Below, in pieces: positions 12,822 to 24,700 of a stretch of 64,000 bases of DNA. Numbering within the stretch: position 1 is the stretch's first letter; each line of letters starts with the position of its first letter. A program made the position numbers and the translations under genes. The notes under the pieces were generated by a model. It had not been told where the DNA came from. It ran no database searches and saw only the letters and a program-made list of their open reading frames with translations. The stretch covers positions 958,074 through 1,022,073 of the forward strand of contig NW_002060954.1 of assembly GCF_000150275.1 (NCBI RefSeq), written 5' to 3'. This DNA comes from Trichoplax adhaerens (Eukaryota > Placozoa > Uniplacotomia > Trichoplacea > Trichoplacidae).

Positions 12822-13290
12822 GTACTGTACTCAGTGTACTGTACAGTACAGTACTTTAGGAGGGTAGACCGGTAGACTACAGTACAGTACACTGTACAGT
12901 ACTACTGTAGCGCATATAGACTGAGTAATATGCGTGAAGTAAAAACTTAAGGTTTCTGTAACTTTCAAGTGCACATTTTTATTGCCCTGAGTGTACACTG
13001 TACAGTACTGTATATTCACAGTCTACAGTACACTGTACTGTGCGTTTAGTACTATACAGTAGTACAGTACTATACAGTACAGTACAGTGTACTGTACATC
13101 ACAGGACAAGTAAAGCGCGGGGTACTGTACAGTACTGTACTGTACTGTACGTGCAATGTAAAATTTTGAATCCGGCTCACTGTCAATTCAAAAAAAGCCA
13201 CTACAGTACCGTAAAGTACGCGTAGCTCTGTACTGTACTGTACTATGAGGATATATCACATAGTACTGTGCAGTCTACACAGTTATCGAT
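12822..13290. repeat. Dense GTAC palindrome array (part 2)
   Basis: Second dense block of the same family, ending about 90-110 bp before the 14-3-3 ATG. Best stretches are about 12824-12905, 12993-13015, 13024-13100 and 13120-13150. The 12181-12821 gap between the two blocks is plain AT-rich DNA with isolated words only. Confidence 0.9.
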
Positions 13291-13378
13291 TCGCTGTGAA
13301 CGTTGTTTGTTAAAAAAGTAATATCGCTCTTTCGCTACTATTGGATTCAGTATCCCTGGAAAATCTTATCCATCTGTA

Positions 13379-16300
13379 ATGGCTGACCGAGACGACAACA
13401 TTAACAAGGCAAAGTTAGCCGAGCAGGCTGAACGCTACGATGGTAAAGCAAGAAATAATATTTATAAAACAGTTTCTTTGTATCTCAGATTTTTTTTCCA
13501 TCAGCGATGTTCGCCATTATCGCTATTTTCTTGATACTCCTTTCCTCTTCCCCTCACACCTACCCGGAGTCAGTCAGTGTCTCGTATCTCATCTGCAAGG
13601 CGACCCTTTTCTCGTCGCGAATTTTAATTTAAACCTAAATATTACAGAGCTGAGAGTATTTACTAGCCATTCATTAGCAACGATAATATTTTGTGTGCTC
13701 GTCAAATAACTACAGCAATTGAATCCTGCTTTAATTTTATTTTATGTATATATATATATATATATATATATACAGTATAAAGAGAAAATAGTTGAATTAA
13801 TATCCATTGTGTCCTGTCTACTATAATTCTAAGATAGTAGCGCGCGATGGTAGCTTTTTTTATCGTATAGATGCACTAGTGCATTGGAAGGGAGCGTAAG
13901 ATAAAAATAAAGTCAAGTAAATGGTAAAGCTTCAAGACTGTATGACGGATGAAACTACTTTTTGTTAATTTTTATGATCTCTTCGTTTTCTTTTTACAAA
14001 CTGTCCAATTAAATTGATTACGGTACTGCATAAGAATCAGTTTATACCGAGTCTCACTTTACGAAGATCCCAGTCATCTCAATTTAGATATGTATAGCTT
14101 TTCTTGTATAAAAAGTAAATTGAAAGGTCAGTTCCAAAAGTAAATATGTTATTGCAACGTACTATACAAAACTTTTACATGATAAAACCCGTAAATCATC
14201 TTCAAAAGTTTTCACGCTAACAATTTGGAAATTGGTTTCAATTAATTAATATAAATCGTAACGCTGTACTACATGTACAGCGCACTGTACAGTGCTGTAC
14301 TCGAGTGTATTATACACTAAAGATCTGTACTCTGCTTTACTGTTCTACTGTACTGTACAGTACAGTACTGTATAAGGTAATGTGTTCGGCAGTGTTAAAA
14401 AGCGAACTGTGCAAGATTCAACTCGTATTCAGCTACTTTTCCGCACTGCATTCAATTTTATCAAATACTTTATGTACTCGGTGAAAATAGCGGATAGTAA
14501 ATAGCTCACAATTTTTCAACATGAACTGGTTAGATATTTAAAGCATTTACGTTCTTCATGTGATATACTGTATAAAACCATGAAATGTGCGTATGTTGTC
14601 AAGTTACTAACAGACCTGGTTAGAGCTTGCAGTATTGTACTGCGCTTAGTGTTCATTATAGTAGTTATACACTTGATAGCACTATTCTTGGTAAACAACG
14701 ACTGACTGGCGAGTTACTATAGCGACTGTACCGTATGCCGACTTCACATTCCCTCCCCTTTACAATCCAGTGTACAGTACGTACTGTACCGTACTTGCAT
14801 TTGTTGTACTGTACAGTACTGTAGTGCACTACCAGTTTGACGATACTGTACAATGGCCGCCATGATACAGGATAATACGCAGTGTAGTGTGCTATACAGT
14901 ACTGTACGCTGCACAAATTTAACCAACGCGTGTTAATTACAGTATTGTACAGTATAGTGTAAATGGATAATTAAATCTTATGGGCCTTTACAGTACTTTA
15001 AAAATATGACAGTAGGTTTCGTACTGTACAAGTACTGTAACTGTATGTTAATACAGTACTGTACATGAGCTACGGACAGTCAGTCCTAGCTACGGTACTT
15101 ATCAAAAAGTTGAAAACGGATATACTGGACTGTAGTGTATTTTGCAGAAGTAATTTGAAATGAACATTGTACTTTTTCACAAATTAGTGGAGAGAATTAG
15201 AAATGCAGCAATGCTGTACGTCTGTACCGTAGTAGTTCTCCTTTCGTAACTCCTATACGCTTCCTGGTGATTAAATTGTAATTGGAAAGCAGTATACAGA
15301 AATAATACTCTTGGAAAATGATGCAGATCTTATGATTTTCATATTTTGTTTCTTATGTTAATAATACGTGTATTTACGTATTTCATAGAAATGGTTGAGG
15401 CTATGAAGAAAGTAGCTACTTTGGACAATGGATTAAACACAGAAGAGAGAAATCTTTTATCTGTGGCTTATAAAAATGTTATTGGTGCTCGCCGCGCATC
15501 TTGGCGTATCATCTCTAGTTTAGAACAAAAGGAGGAAAATAAAGGCAAAACAGAAAAGTATTATTTGATTGTCGATTATCGTAAACAAGTGGAAAAAGAA
15601 TTAAAAGAGATCTGTAATGATGTACTCGATCTGTTGAACGGCCATTTGGTATTGTGTGCGTCGGATGGCGAATCTAAAGTATTTTATTATAAAATGTAAG
15701 TTATGCTGATTAGTAGCAGCCACTAGTGTCATTCTAACCAATAATGGTTTATACGAAGCTATGCAATCTTAAGATGTGGGACTGAGGTTTTTGTAGTTAC
15801 ACTATTATTGTAATTGATCTTGAACCTTGTGCTTAAATGTTTGAAACGAAAGTTACAGGTGTGGGATAGAGTATTTTTCGTCGTCAGTTCTACTATACGT
15901 ATATGCATAATAAAAGTAAAAGACAAACTCTTTTATTGCCTATATGGTTAACGTTTTGAGCAATGCTATTTTTACAACACATCATGTAATATACGGTACA
16001 CTAGAGACCCTAAATCTTAAATCCTTTTAGGGTCTTTACAGTGCACGGTACATCGCCGTACATCATTCGATGCTCAATCTACTGTAGTAATAATCAATAT
16101 ATATCATATCGTTGATATATTGATATTGATTGTTATGCCTCTTCGGAACAGTTGTGACCCATCCTGTAGAAGAGATGTACAGTAGTAAGCGATTGAAGAC
16201 TGCGAATCGATACCCACATTAAAGGAAGATCAATATGTTAATAATTTAACGAACTTGACCTTGCCCATGATTGAGACACTGATCAGAGGACTAGAGGAAT

Positions 16301-17961
16301 AACAAGATGTACTGTAGAATAATAAATAAGAAAAATATTTGGCTTATTCTTGTAATCTTGTTATTGCTCTGCTGAACTGTACGAGTTTCAGACATTACCA
16401 ACAGAACATCTTATCGATTACTATACCTCGTATTTATGACTTACCGATTCTAAGAGCGTAGCAATTCAGACGGCTTAAACTTCTTAAATACCAGAAAGTC
16501 ATAGCACCGGAGCTATCGGATACCAGATTTTTAGTACTATATCAGTTTATCAATATTTCCAACTGCTTACTACTTGCTTTCAGTTTGTGGACTTATTCGT
16601 TTCGCGGGTATACTACACTTGTATAAATTAGTACTGTAGTATGTTTTACGATATGTTTGTATTGTTATCTGCTCATATCCAAATTGACCTCTATTTTAGC
16701 GTTATTGTTATTAGAATTAAATATTCATCAAACTGATGAGTTATAAGTTAGCTCAATGGCCTTATTGAGACGTTGTGACTTAACAGCTAAGTAGCTCTAA
16801 TGTGATACCTACTATTAATTGCGATGAGGTAGACAGAACTAATATTGTGAAATATTTTGATAACTTTTGTTTAAGACGACAACTTTAGCTATCCTTTGTT
16901 TTAGCGTTATTTTATAATGCAGCCTGGATTACTACTCTAATACTATGAAATGCTTGTGTTTACACATATGACCTGAAATGTTGATTGGAATACATATTAC
17001 AATCAAATCTTGTAATTGCAGCTAGCGAAAATAGACGAACTCACTACTTAGCAGTTATCTATGACTAATCCAATTTGAATATATAACGTATAAATACTGC
17101 ACGTAAATTTATACCTGTCAGCGATCCGGCGACTTATTAGCCGGTCTAGGACTAGACCATGTAGACCGTCACTATTATATAAAAATTAGATCAATCTTTG
17201 ATAACAGTGTATCAAGAAGGTTTACTATGTATTAGTGCAAGAGTAGCTTTCGTAGTAGGATGTCTACTAATGCGGCATTGTTACCTTGTACTGTAACACG
17301 TATTTCCTTTCTCTTGAAGCTCAGATAAAATACGTTTTTTTAAGTGATCGTATGAATAAAAAAAATGTTCTTGAAAGTAGCTGAGATCGATTTCTATTTC
17401 AACAGGAAAGGCGATTACCATCGTTATTTGGCCGAATTTGCTGCCGGCAACGATCGTAAAGCAGCATCAGAGGATTCATTAGTTGCTTACAAAGCTGCTA
17501 CGGACATTGCTCGTGTTGAATTGAAGCCAACTAATCCTATCCGCTTAGGTCTAGCCTTAAACTTTTCTGTTTTCTACTACGAAATCCTTTCTTCGCCTGA
17601 ACGTGCCTGCAACTTGGCTAAGAAAGCTTTTGATGAAGCTATTGCCGAATTGGACTCACTTGCTGAAGATTCTTACAAAGATAGTACATTAATCATGCAA
17701 CTGCTCAGAGATAATTTGACATTATGGACGTCTGATCTAAATAGTGAGGATGGTAAGCTTTTGCTATCATTTTACCATCTGTACTTCGTAATATTAATGT
17801 ACTACATTTTTAAAGTAATTTAACTTTAACATTTATTCTATCATAGTTTACTTTATTATTTTAAATTTATTCGAAAAAGTACTTAAAATTTTTCATTTTA
17901 TTTCACAGGGAAAGGTGAGTCCCAGTTACAGGAAATAGATCCAGAGGAGGAACAGTCGTAG
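13379..17961 (+). CDS. YWHAE: 14-3-3 protein, epsilon-like
   Basis: Dimeric phosphoserine/phosphothreonine-binding adaptor of the cytosol. Four exons (13379-13442, 15389-15695, 17406-17752, 17909-17961) join in frame to 256 aa, the usual family length. It begins [20 protein letters not shown] and continues [29 protein letters not shown] (the family signature with phosphate-binding Lys/Arg), [29 protein letters not shown] and [20 protein letters not shown]. The N-terminus and the [13 protein letters not shown]-type region fit the epsilon class best. The tail after TSD is short and acidic, ending DPEEEQS, and is more variable, as expected. Intron 1 is about 1.9 kb and holds another GTAC array (14265-15070). 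Phylogeny was not run, so the subtype is a best guess. Confidence 0.96.
13744..13772. repeat. (TA)n microsatellite
   Basis: Uninterrupted TA dinucleotide run inside 14-3-3 intron 1. Ordinary simple repeat. Confidence 0.9.
14265..15070. repeat. GTAC palindrome array in 14-3-3 intron 1
   Basis: Same word family as the promoter arrays, here downstream of exon 1: about 14270-14305, 14335-14372, 14770-14825, 14890-14912, 14940-14960 and 15020-15065. It lies in the long first intron, where enhancers or alternative promoters often sit; the role is inference. Confidence 0.85.
16293..16370. repeat. Inverted repeat (16-bp arms) in 14-3-3 intron 2
   Basis: Left arm 16293-16308 (AGAGGAATAACAAGAT) pairs with right arm 16355-16370 (ATCTTGTTATTGCTCT) with one mismatch. 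The spacer is 46 nt. Could be a small hairpin or a degraded MITE; no clear target-site duplication was seen. Confidence 0.5.
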
Positions 17962-19208
17962 TTCTATGAAAACAGAAGTTTAAAAATGCCAACTAAGAAA
18001 TACAGTATATTAAATAGAAGCGATTTTGACATATGGTAGATTTACTGTATTAGCTGCTACGGTAATAATTTTTAAATTCTACCAACTGTGACCACCTACC
18101 TAATTTAATTATGTTAGTTTATGGATTTTAAGCAGAAGTTTCAAGGTTATACTGTTTAGAAGCCTTAATCACGCTGTTGTGTACTAGGTCTGTATTTTAT
18201 TTGGTAAGTTAGCCATGGAAGCAGAGTTGTGATTTTTTATTGTTGTTAATAATAACGCACCTCATTTCTTCCTGTAACATTGAATCTACATTTCTTAATA
18301 TGCTAAAATCTTGTCCATCGCTATTGTCGTTATCGTTAGTCATCAGAGGCATTTAAGTTAACGGTAACATTCACCAATTGTGTCATTTGTATAAAAAACA
18401 CTCTGCATTAGTTGGCAGTTATTACAACGAAATTCGGTAATTCTAATCAAAAGTACTACAGTACTTGCTATTAATCCTGTGGCTATGGAAACCTTTTTAT
18501 CAATACAATTAGTATCAACTATCCATTGAGAACCTGTTTATGTTGATTTACTTTTTCTTTTACTTCAACATTGGTGTTGCCCATATTAAGACTGAAGGAA
18601 GATGTGATAACAACGCATGTTTTCTGTGTCCAGGTATGCATACAGTATACCATGTCTCGATTAAACATGTGAAGTTTTGACCACCGTTACCTTTAATAAT
18701 TTAAGATAACCCACATATACTCGTTTGTAAGTAATTATTACGTTTACTTGTACTGCCGTTTATTAGTTGTCCGTATTCTTCAAAATAAATTACAAAATCT
18801 GTGCGTGTTATCTAGAATAGTCTTTGATTATGTAGCGACGATATGTGCTGCTTCTAGAGTTGCAGCAACTATTTATTAATGAGCTACGAAAACGATTTAT
18901 AGTTAATAATATGGAATGGGCATACGTACGTTGACTACATAGTTGATACCGAAATCCGAATTACTGTATTTTTAAGGTATAAATAGAATGTAAAGATGCT
19001 AATAGTATTATTGAAGCTACTATAGGAGATCGATAATTATTTAATGTATTCATGCTTCAGTTGCAGTTTATTTATGTGTTTTTCATGAAATAATTTGGGT
19101 CAATAGCTAATTCCTGTAGTTGACATCACATTATTACGGAGTTCTTTAGTCTTGTTCGACACTTGTGTTATGATCATCGTTACTTTAATTTTCTCCTTAT
19201 CTGTCTCC
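17962..19208. other. 3' flank of 14-3-3, no further gene seen
   Basis: AT-rich sequence after the 14-3-3 stop, probably 3' UTR and then intergenic. No open frame with recognisable similarity and no GTAC array. Confidence 0.5.
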
Positions 19209-19730
19209 TTACATATATAAATAATGAAGTCTGTCAGTTTGTCTGCGATAGAAACGAAGTTTAAGCAATGTACAATTGTGCATGTACATAGTGCTAAGTA
19301 CGTTTAGCTGAGTAACTTTTCGCCGGAAAGCTAATGCTGTAGTATAAATCTGAGAAAATGCCGTTTTTAGCACTGAATTCAATAAAACATTTTGTGTTAT
19401 GTCGTATACTAACGCCATCATGAATTGTACCATGGCTTGCACATACTCGATAAGTCCGTACCATCTATTAATATTTTTCACTTTAAAATATGATGAAATT
19501 CTGTTTATGCCGAAGATCCAGACTGCCAAGAACACAAATAAGTTTATGCTACCGTTTATGTCCTTATACTATTTATACAAGCAATTCGTATAAATACTCA
19601 GTAAAATAGACCCAATGAATGAAGCAATCGCACACGGAATTAAATAAAAGTTAATATTAAGGCAGAGTACTTTGGTAATTTGAAGAGGAAAGAATATTTT
19701 TTGCCTTACTTGCAAAATCAGTTACAAGTA
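19209..19730 (-). pseudogene. Possible relic of a polytopic membrane protein (GPCR-like)
   Basis: On the minus strand a frame stays open for about 160 codons apart from one TAG (19569-19571). It encodes hydrophobic blocks: one around FYLIPCAIASFIGSILLSIY, a second around INLFVFLAVWIFGINRISSY, and a third around AMVQFMMALVYDITQNVLLN followed by a basic amphipathic stretch ending AFRRK. Order and spacing resemble transmembrane helices 5-7 and helix 8 of a rhodopsin-class receptor, but no diagnostic motif is intact (no NPxxY) and no upstream helices were found. Either a decayed gene piece or an exon whose acceptor is the AG of that TAG. Low certainty. Confidence 0.25.
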
Positions 19731-19943
19731 AATATTATTTTTACACGTGGACGATATCGTAGCTAATTATATTAAAATGCTCACGTTCTGCCAGTAATAA
19801 TTAATATTATAATTAATTAATTATTAATACAGTATTGCACTAATAAGTAAAAAACTATATTACAATTAGCCTGGAAGATATACCGTATGTGTAAAGGTTA
19901 GTATTAGTATCAGTAATAACTGATATTCAAAGGTACTAATGAT

Positions 19944-20015
19944 CCGAAACTGTGTAGTAGCCCTAGCCATTAAAGTAATTTATGTAAAATGGTTAGGGCT
20001 ACTGTATAGTTTCCG
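19944..20015 (+). ncRNA. Hairpin with 28-bp stem, candidate structured RNA
   Basis: Arms 19944-19971 and 19988-20015 pair over 28 positions with a 16-nt loop. There is one mismatch (C45 against C20014). Four pairs differ from Watson-Crick: 19952, 19954, 19955 and 19966 against their partners. All four become G-U wobbles if the + strand is transcribed, but A-C mismatches if the - strand is. Size (about 72 nt) resembles a small-RNA precursor. It lies about 2 kb downstream of the 14-3-3 stop. A decayed foldback element is the main alternative. Confidence 0.45.
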
Positions 20016-21743
20016 TCAAACTTAAACCAGGTTGAGTTCGAAGCTATACTTCTTGCCGGGCACCACAACATACAAACAACGGTACTCGAATACGTAAACA
20101 TATACTATAGTACATTCTATGGTTTAAACATAAGACTTAAGATGGCTAATGCCGAAATTCTATAGATTATACATGCTTATGAAAGCAGTTACACAAGACA
20201 AAACCACTGTACTTATAGGAGTATTATACGGCTATATACAGTATGCAACGTAACTGAAACTGTTAATTGTAACCTAGAATCCGTACTGTATAGGTAAATT
20301 AGCTGAGTTCAGGAGCGAGTTAACAGTAAAAAATATGGGACTCTTTGCCGTTGCTGTCAATTCAATCTACTGTTGAAACACTAGGATTAAGTGCTACTGT
20401 TAAATATCAGAAAATATTTAGTACATTATGACTTCAGCAGATAATGTAATTTTTAATAAAAGGCTAAAGACATGTACTATAAAAAATTATATCATGTCTG
20501 CCAAGGCTAAATGTGCAGCTTACCAAAATCTTATCAATCTTCTTAAAAAGGAGGACATTATGATCTAGGTAATCGTTACGTAAGCAATATCACATATCCC
20601 GTTGGACAGATAAATCACGGTATAAATAGCTTACTTTCACGATAAAAGATTGGTATTTGCATATCTTTTACGACAGGCATGCAATCAATAAGGAAACTCG
20701 CCGAAGGAAGATTAAAAAATGAATATGTTTATTAAGAAAATTTTTAGCATATTATATCTAAGATATTGTCATTAAGCAATACAGTCCTATAGATTACAAA
20801 AGATATACTTCCAGTCAATAGTTTAAAAATCAATTCTGCATTATAATTGCATTTCGTGCTATCAATAGATCACTATTGACAAATACAATTAATAATACGT
20901 AGTAGAAAATATGTGTAAACCTCTATTTGAATATATACACTATACAGGCCCTATGTAATTATAATCAACAACAAATTTTTACTAAACGTAATCATTTATA
21001 GTAATAGTAAATATACTTCATCAATAATAACAAATTCAAGAGCTGCAGCATTTAGTTACTGTAATTCAATACTAGCAAATATCAGATCACAACAAAATCA
21101 AAAATATCACAGATATGACCAATAAATAAATACATTAAATTCTCAGATTTTATATCACATTTTGATAAAGTTATGGCAATAGATGAAACTGGCATTTAAG
21201 ACCTACAAAGTAAGATAATGCCCTATTACCACTTCGCTGCAGTTACATCATTAAGTACGCAGTACATTTAAGAGCAAAGGCAGTACCTTTACTTGCCATT
21301 TAAATTATACAATTGTCGTTTATGCAAAATAATTTCGTAGTGGCAACTGTACAAGAAATTTATCATCAATTACAATTATAATTTCGGAAAAAATATTAAT
21401 TGTGCTTGTATTGATACCAGAATTTCACTTTAAAACCGTACAGTACTCTACACCACAGGTATTTAAGTTAAAAATCGATTGCCAAACATCTTTCTATTAA
21501 TAGAGTGTACGAAAACAAATTACAAAACAATATCTATGATAGCTCTATATTAATTAAATACTGTATATTAACATAGTTGTAATTTATACATAATTATAAG
21601 TACACTAATTTCAGCGGTTTTATCGATGAAAGTACATATATAGCAAATTGAAGAATTTAAACATCTTATACTAGTTAATTTTAAGGCAAGTTATTTACGA
21701 TACTTTTCCTCATCCAGTTGCACCGAACGCTAATATCATTAAA
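20016..21743. other. 3' flank of GGNBP2, nothing recognised
   Basis: AT-rich non-coding sequence with single GTAC words (near 20283 and 21440) but no array, RNA gene or supported open frame. Confidence 0.5.
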
Positions 21744-24700
21744 TCACTTCCCAATAGCAATATTTTGAAATTGGTGTCGCAGCTTTTCACGTAATTTATC
21801 TCTTCTAATACGAATAACTTTCTTATTTGCTTCATAATCCTCGATATCTTTCTCAGATATTTCAATATTCTCAGATTGACAATCCTGTTACATTATGATA
21901 GCATAAAAATGTCGAGTTGTTGTTTTTCATAAGTGAAAAGTGAAATTTTCTAAAATTGTATGTAAATTAATAGTAATTTAAGGTCAAAAAATTAGAGTTT
22001 TCACCTGATGCTGACTTCCCACAAATTCTGACCAGCCCATCGAATTTAATAATTCTATTTCTTCATCAGGAATAAACGAATCACCGGGTATTACGACCAC
22101 CTTCCCGTTAAATATAACACACCAAACGGGGTTAATTTAATAGATTACACTATGTTCGACAATAAATAGCGTTTCAAATATTCATCTACACCTCATGCAC
22201 CATTCGAGAGTAGGAAATGTCAGAAATATCTCAAGAATGAATTATCGCTTAAAATGATTAACCTGATTTTTATTAGGTAAATGATCCCCATTTTCGCAGG
22301 AGTGACAAGCATAATCGTCGGTATCCTTACTGTCGTGTGTTGCATCGCTCGAGTTACTACCGACATCAGTATCATCCTGGTAATTGATGTCATGAATTAA
22401 TCCGAAAAGAAATAAAATCAAATGTTGTAGGTTTGGGATCACACTCAAACATACACGCTACAATTAATATACAGTACCTGATCTACTTGATCTTCAGTAT
22501 CCAAACAGTGGCAACTATCACTACTTTTCAAATTGGAATCATTATACTCGCTCTCAACGAACGGCAGGGTATTGGCTCGACAATCAATTCCAGCTTTACA
22601 AGGTATACCGTCGGTAATTTCTTTAAGACGAAAATATTCATGCTTAATTAAGACTGAAGCCTTACTAGCGTATCCTAAAAGGAGGAACTTTCATTAATAT
22701 ACCTTTAGTTCTGCGTTTCTTTCGCTTAAGGCGTTTTTGCTCTCGTTTGGTTTCTTTAGCTTTGTCTGCTTCTGAAAATTCTTGTAATATCTTTTCTAAA
22801 CGTGTTTCACCTTCTCCTCCGCGTAATACAATCTACGACGGTAAAATATTATACTTAAGCCCCAGCAGATCATAAAAGTAACGATACTAAATATAGTTGA
22901 TGCTTTCGTTTATAATTACAAACCTCGCTTTTCCTCCTTAGTGATTCAATACATAAGTAAAATAACATAATCCACGTTTGTTCTTCAGTACGCAACTTTT
23001 GCCATAATCTATGTAATCGCTCCCACAAGTGAATTCCAATACAGGTTAATATCTAAAATTCGTTAAACAATAATATAAATTTACGGTTTGGTAACAGCAT
23101 TTGGTGAAAATTACTTCACGTAGCGCTAGATGATAAACTGTTAACCTCTTCTTGAGCCGCCTCCATCGACTTTGCATGATGCTCCCTACGACTAATAAAG
23201 GATACTATGAGTACCCTAATCATTGTAGATCAATTAGCGACCTAAACCTACTATCATACATCACAAGTTACCTTCCTGATATCTCGGGCTCAGCTCTATC
23301 GATCAGATGGGCAATAAAATCTGTATCACAACGCACTTTTATACACCTGCAATGCTCATTGCAGCAACAACCAATGCCATCGTATAGATCTTTCCGATAT
23401 CTGAGCAATTTTAAAACAGTACTTTAATACTTTAAACTGCTAAATGGAATATAATTGTTTACGCACTCTTTTTCCGCAATAATGTCCAATTCTCCTAATA
23501 GTATAGCAAATGCACGTATAACTTTTGCTCTGCACTCGGAACAAAATCTATACAATAGGTGCCAAGATTGTAGTATTAGTTAACTGATAATACATCATCA
23601 TACTTATGTTTTCTAAGATAATTCTCTGTTGTCCCTAGTAGTAATTGAGAATCTATTGTGACAATCTATGTAAAAATAGCAATAAATGGTATATCATCAT
23701 ACTTATGTTTTCTAAGATAATTCTCTGTTGTCCCTAGTAGTAATTGAGAATCTATTGTGACAATCTATGTAAAAATAGCAATAAATGGTATATTAGTGGT
23801 TGAAAAAATTAGTTATATTAGTGAGATGAAATGTCTAACTTCTTCTCTACACTCCTGTGAAAGCGAAATCCAAACATCAATCCAAATCCCAGACGAACGA
23901 TATTTATGGCTATCTAGAGAATGTAAAGGACATCGCCTAAGAAAAGGTAATAAGAACAATTAGTATCAAAATAATTTTGTAAAAGCGGCAAATGCCAGCA
24001 AGTTATAAAATACTTGTTGCGCCTATTCTTTGGGATAGTATCCAATATATCTTTCAGTTGTATACTAATAACAAATAGCAGTTAGTTAGTTATCGATGTA
24101 ATTGCGGCTTTACTAATATAAACATTCTATTCAAGTGAAATATATAGCTATTGCTCTGTACAGTAGCATAGTAATGCTATTTTAAGATATATTACCTTTC
24201 CTTATATAATAAATCATATATAAGGCAAGGATCTTTCAGGAATCCTCTATCTAATGTAATGTCTAATCAATAATAACATAACCATTAGAATATACATTTA
24301 ATGTTGATTTTAATTTACACAGAAGGTTGGCGTATTTATAATTACGGCCAATAATAAAATTTAAGATAGCAACACATGTAGTTGTTAAAATAATAACAAG
24401 AGGTTATGTTTAATGACAGGTATTCTTATAAACGTAAATCAAATAATTTTATTACCATTTTGTAATAACAGTATTGGTTTCAATGCTAAATCGTTATAAG
24501 TCTGCATGTTGCATAGTAAGCCTTCGACACTACAATGAAATTTTACATTAAATTAGTATAATAATAGTAAAGTTTGGATCTACAATATATAAAAAATGGT
24601 ATTTAAAGCATCTCTTTTTTAAGACAGTTTAGCTCATGAAGTAATTACCTCTTTCGACAGCCGACGCAAGGAATCACTTGAGACATTAGCGAAATCACTT

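Noticed and set aside
11430-13225. Several open frames of 60-90 codons rich in Tyr, Cys, Thr, Val, Gln on both strands
   Set aside because: They are translations of the GTAC arrays, which lack stop codons in most frames; no family similarity and the same pattern in all frames.
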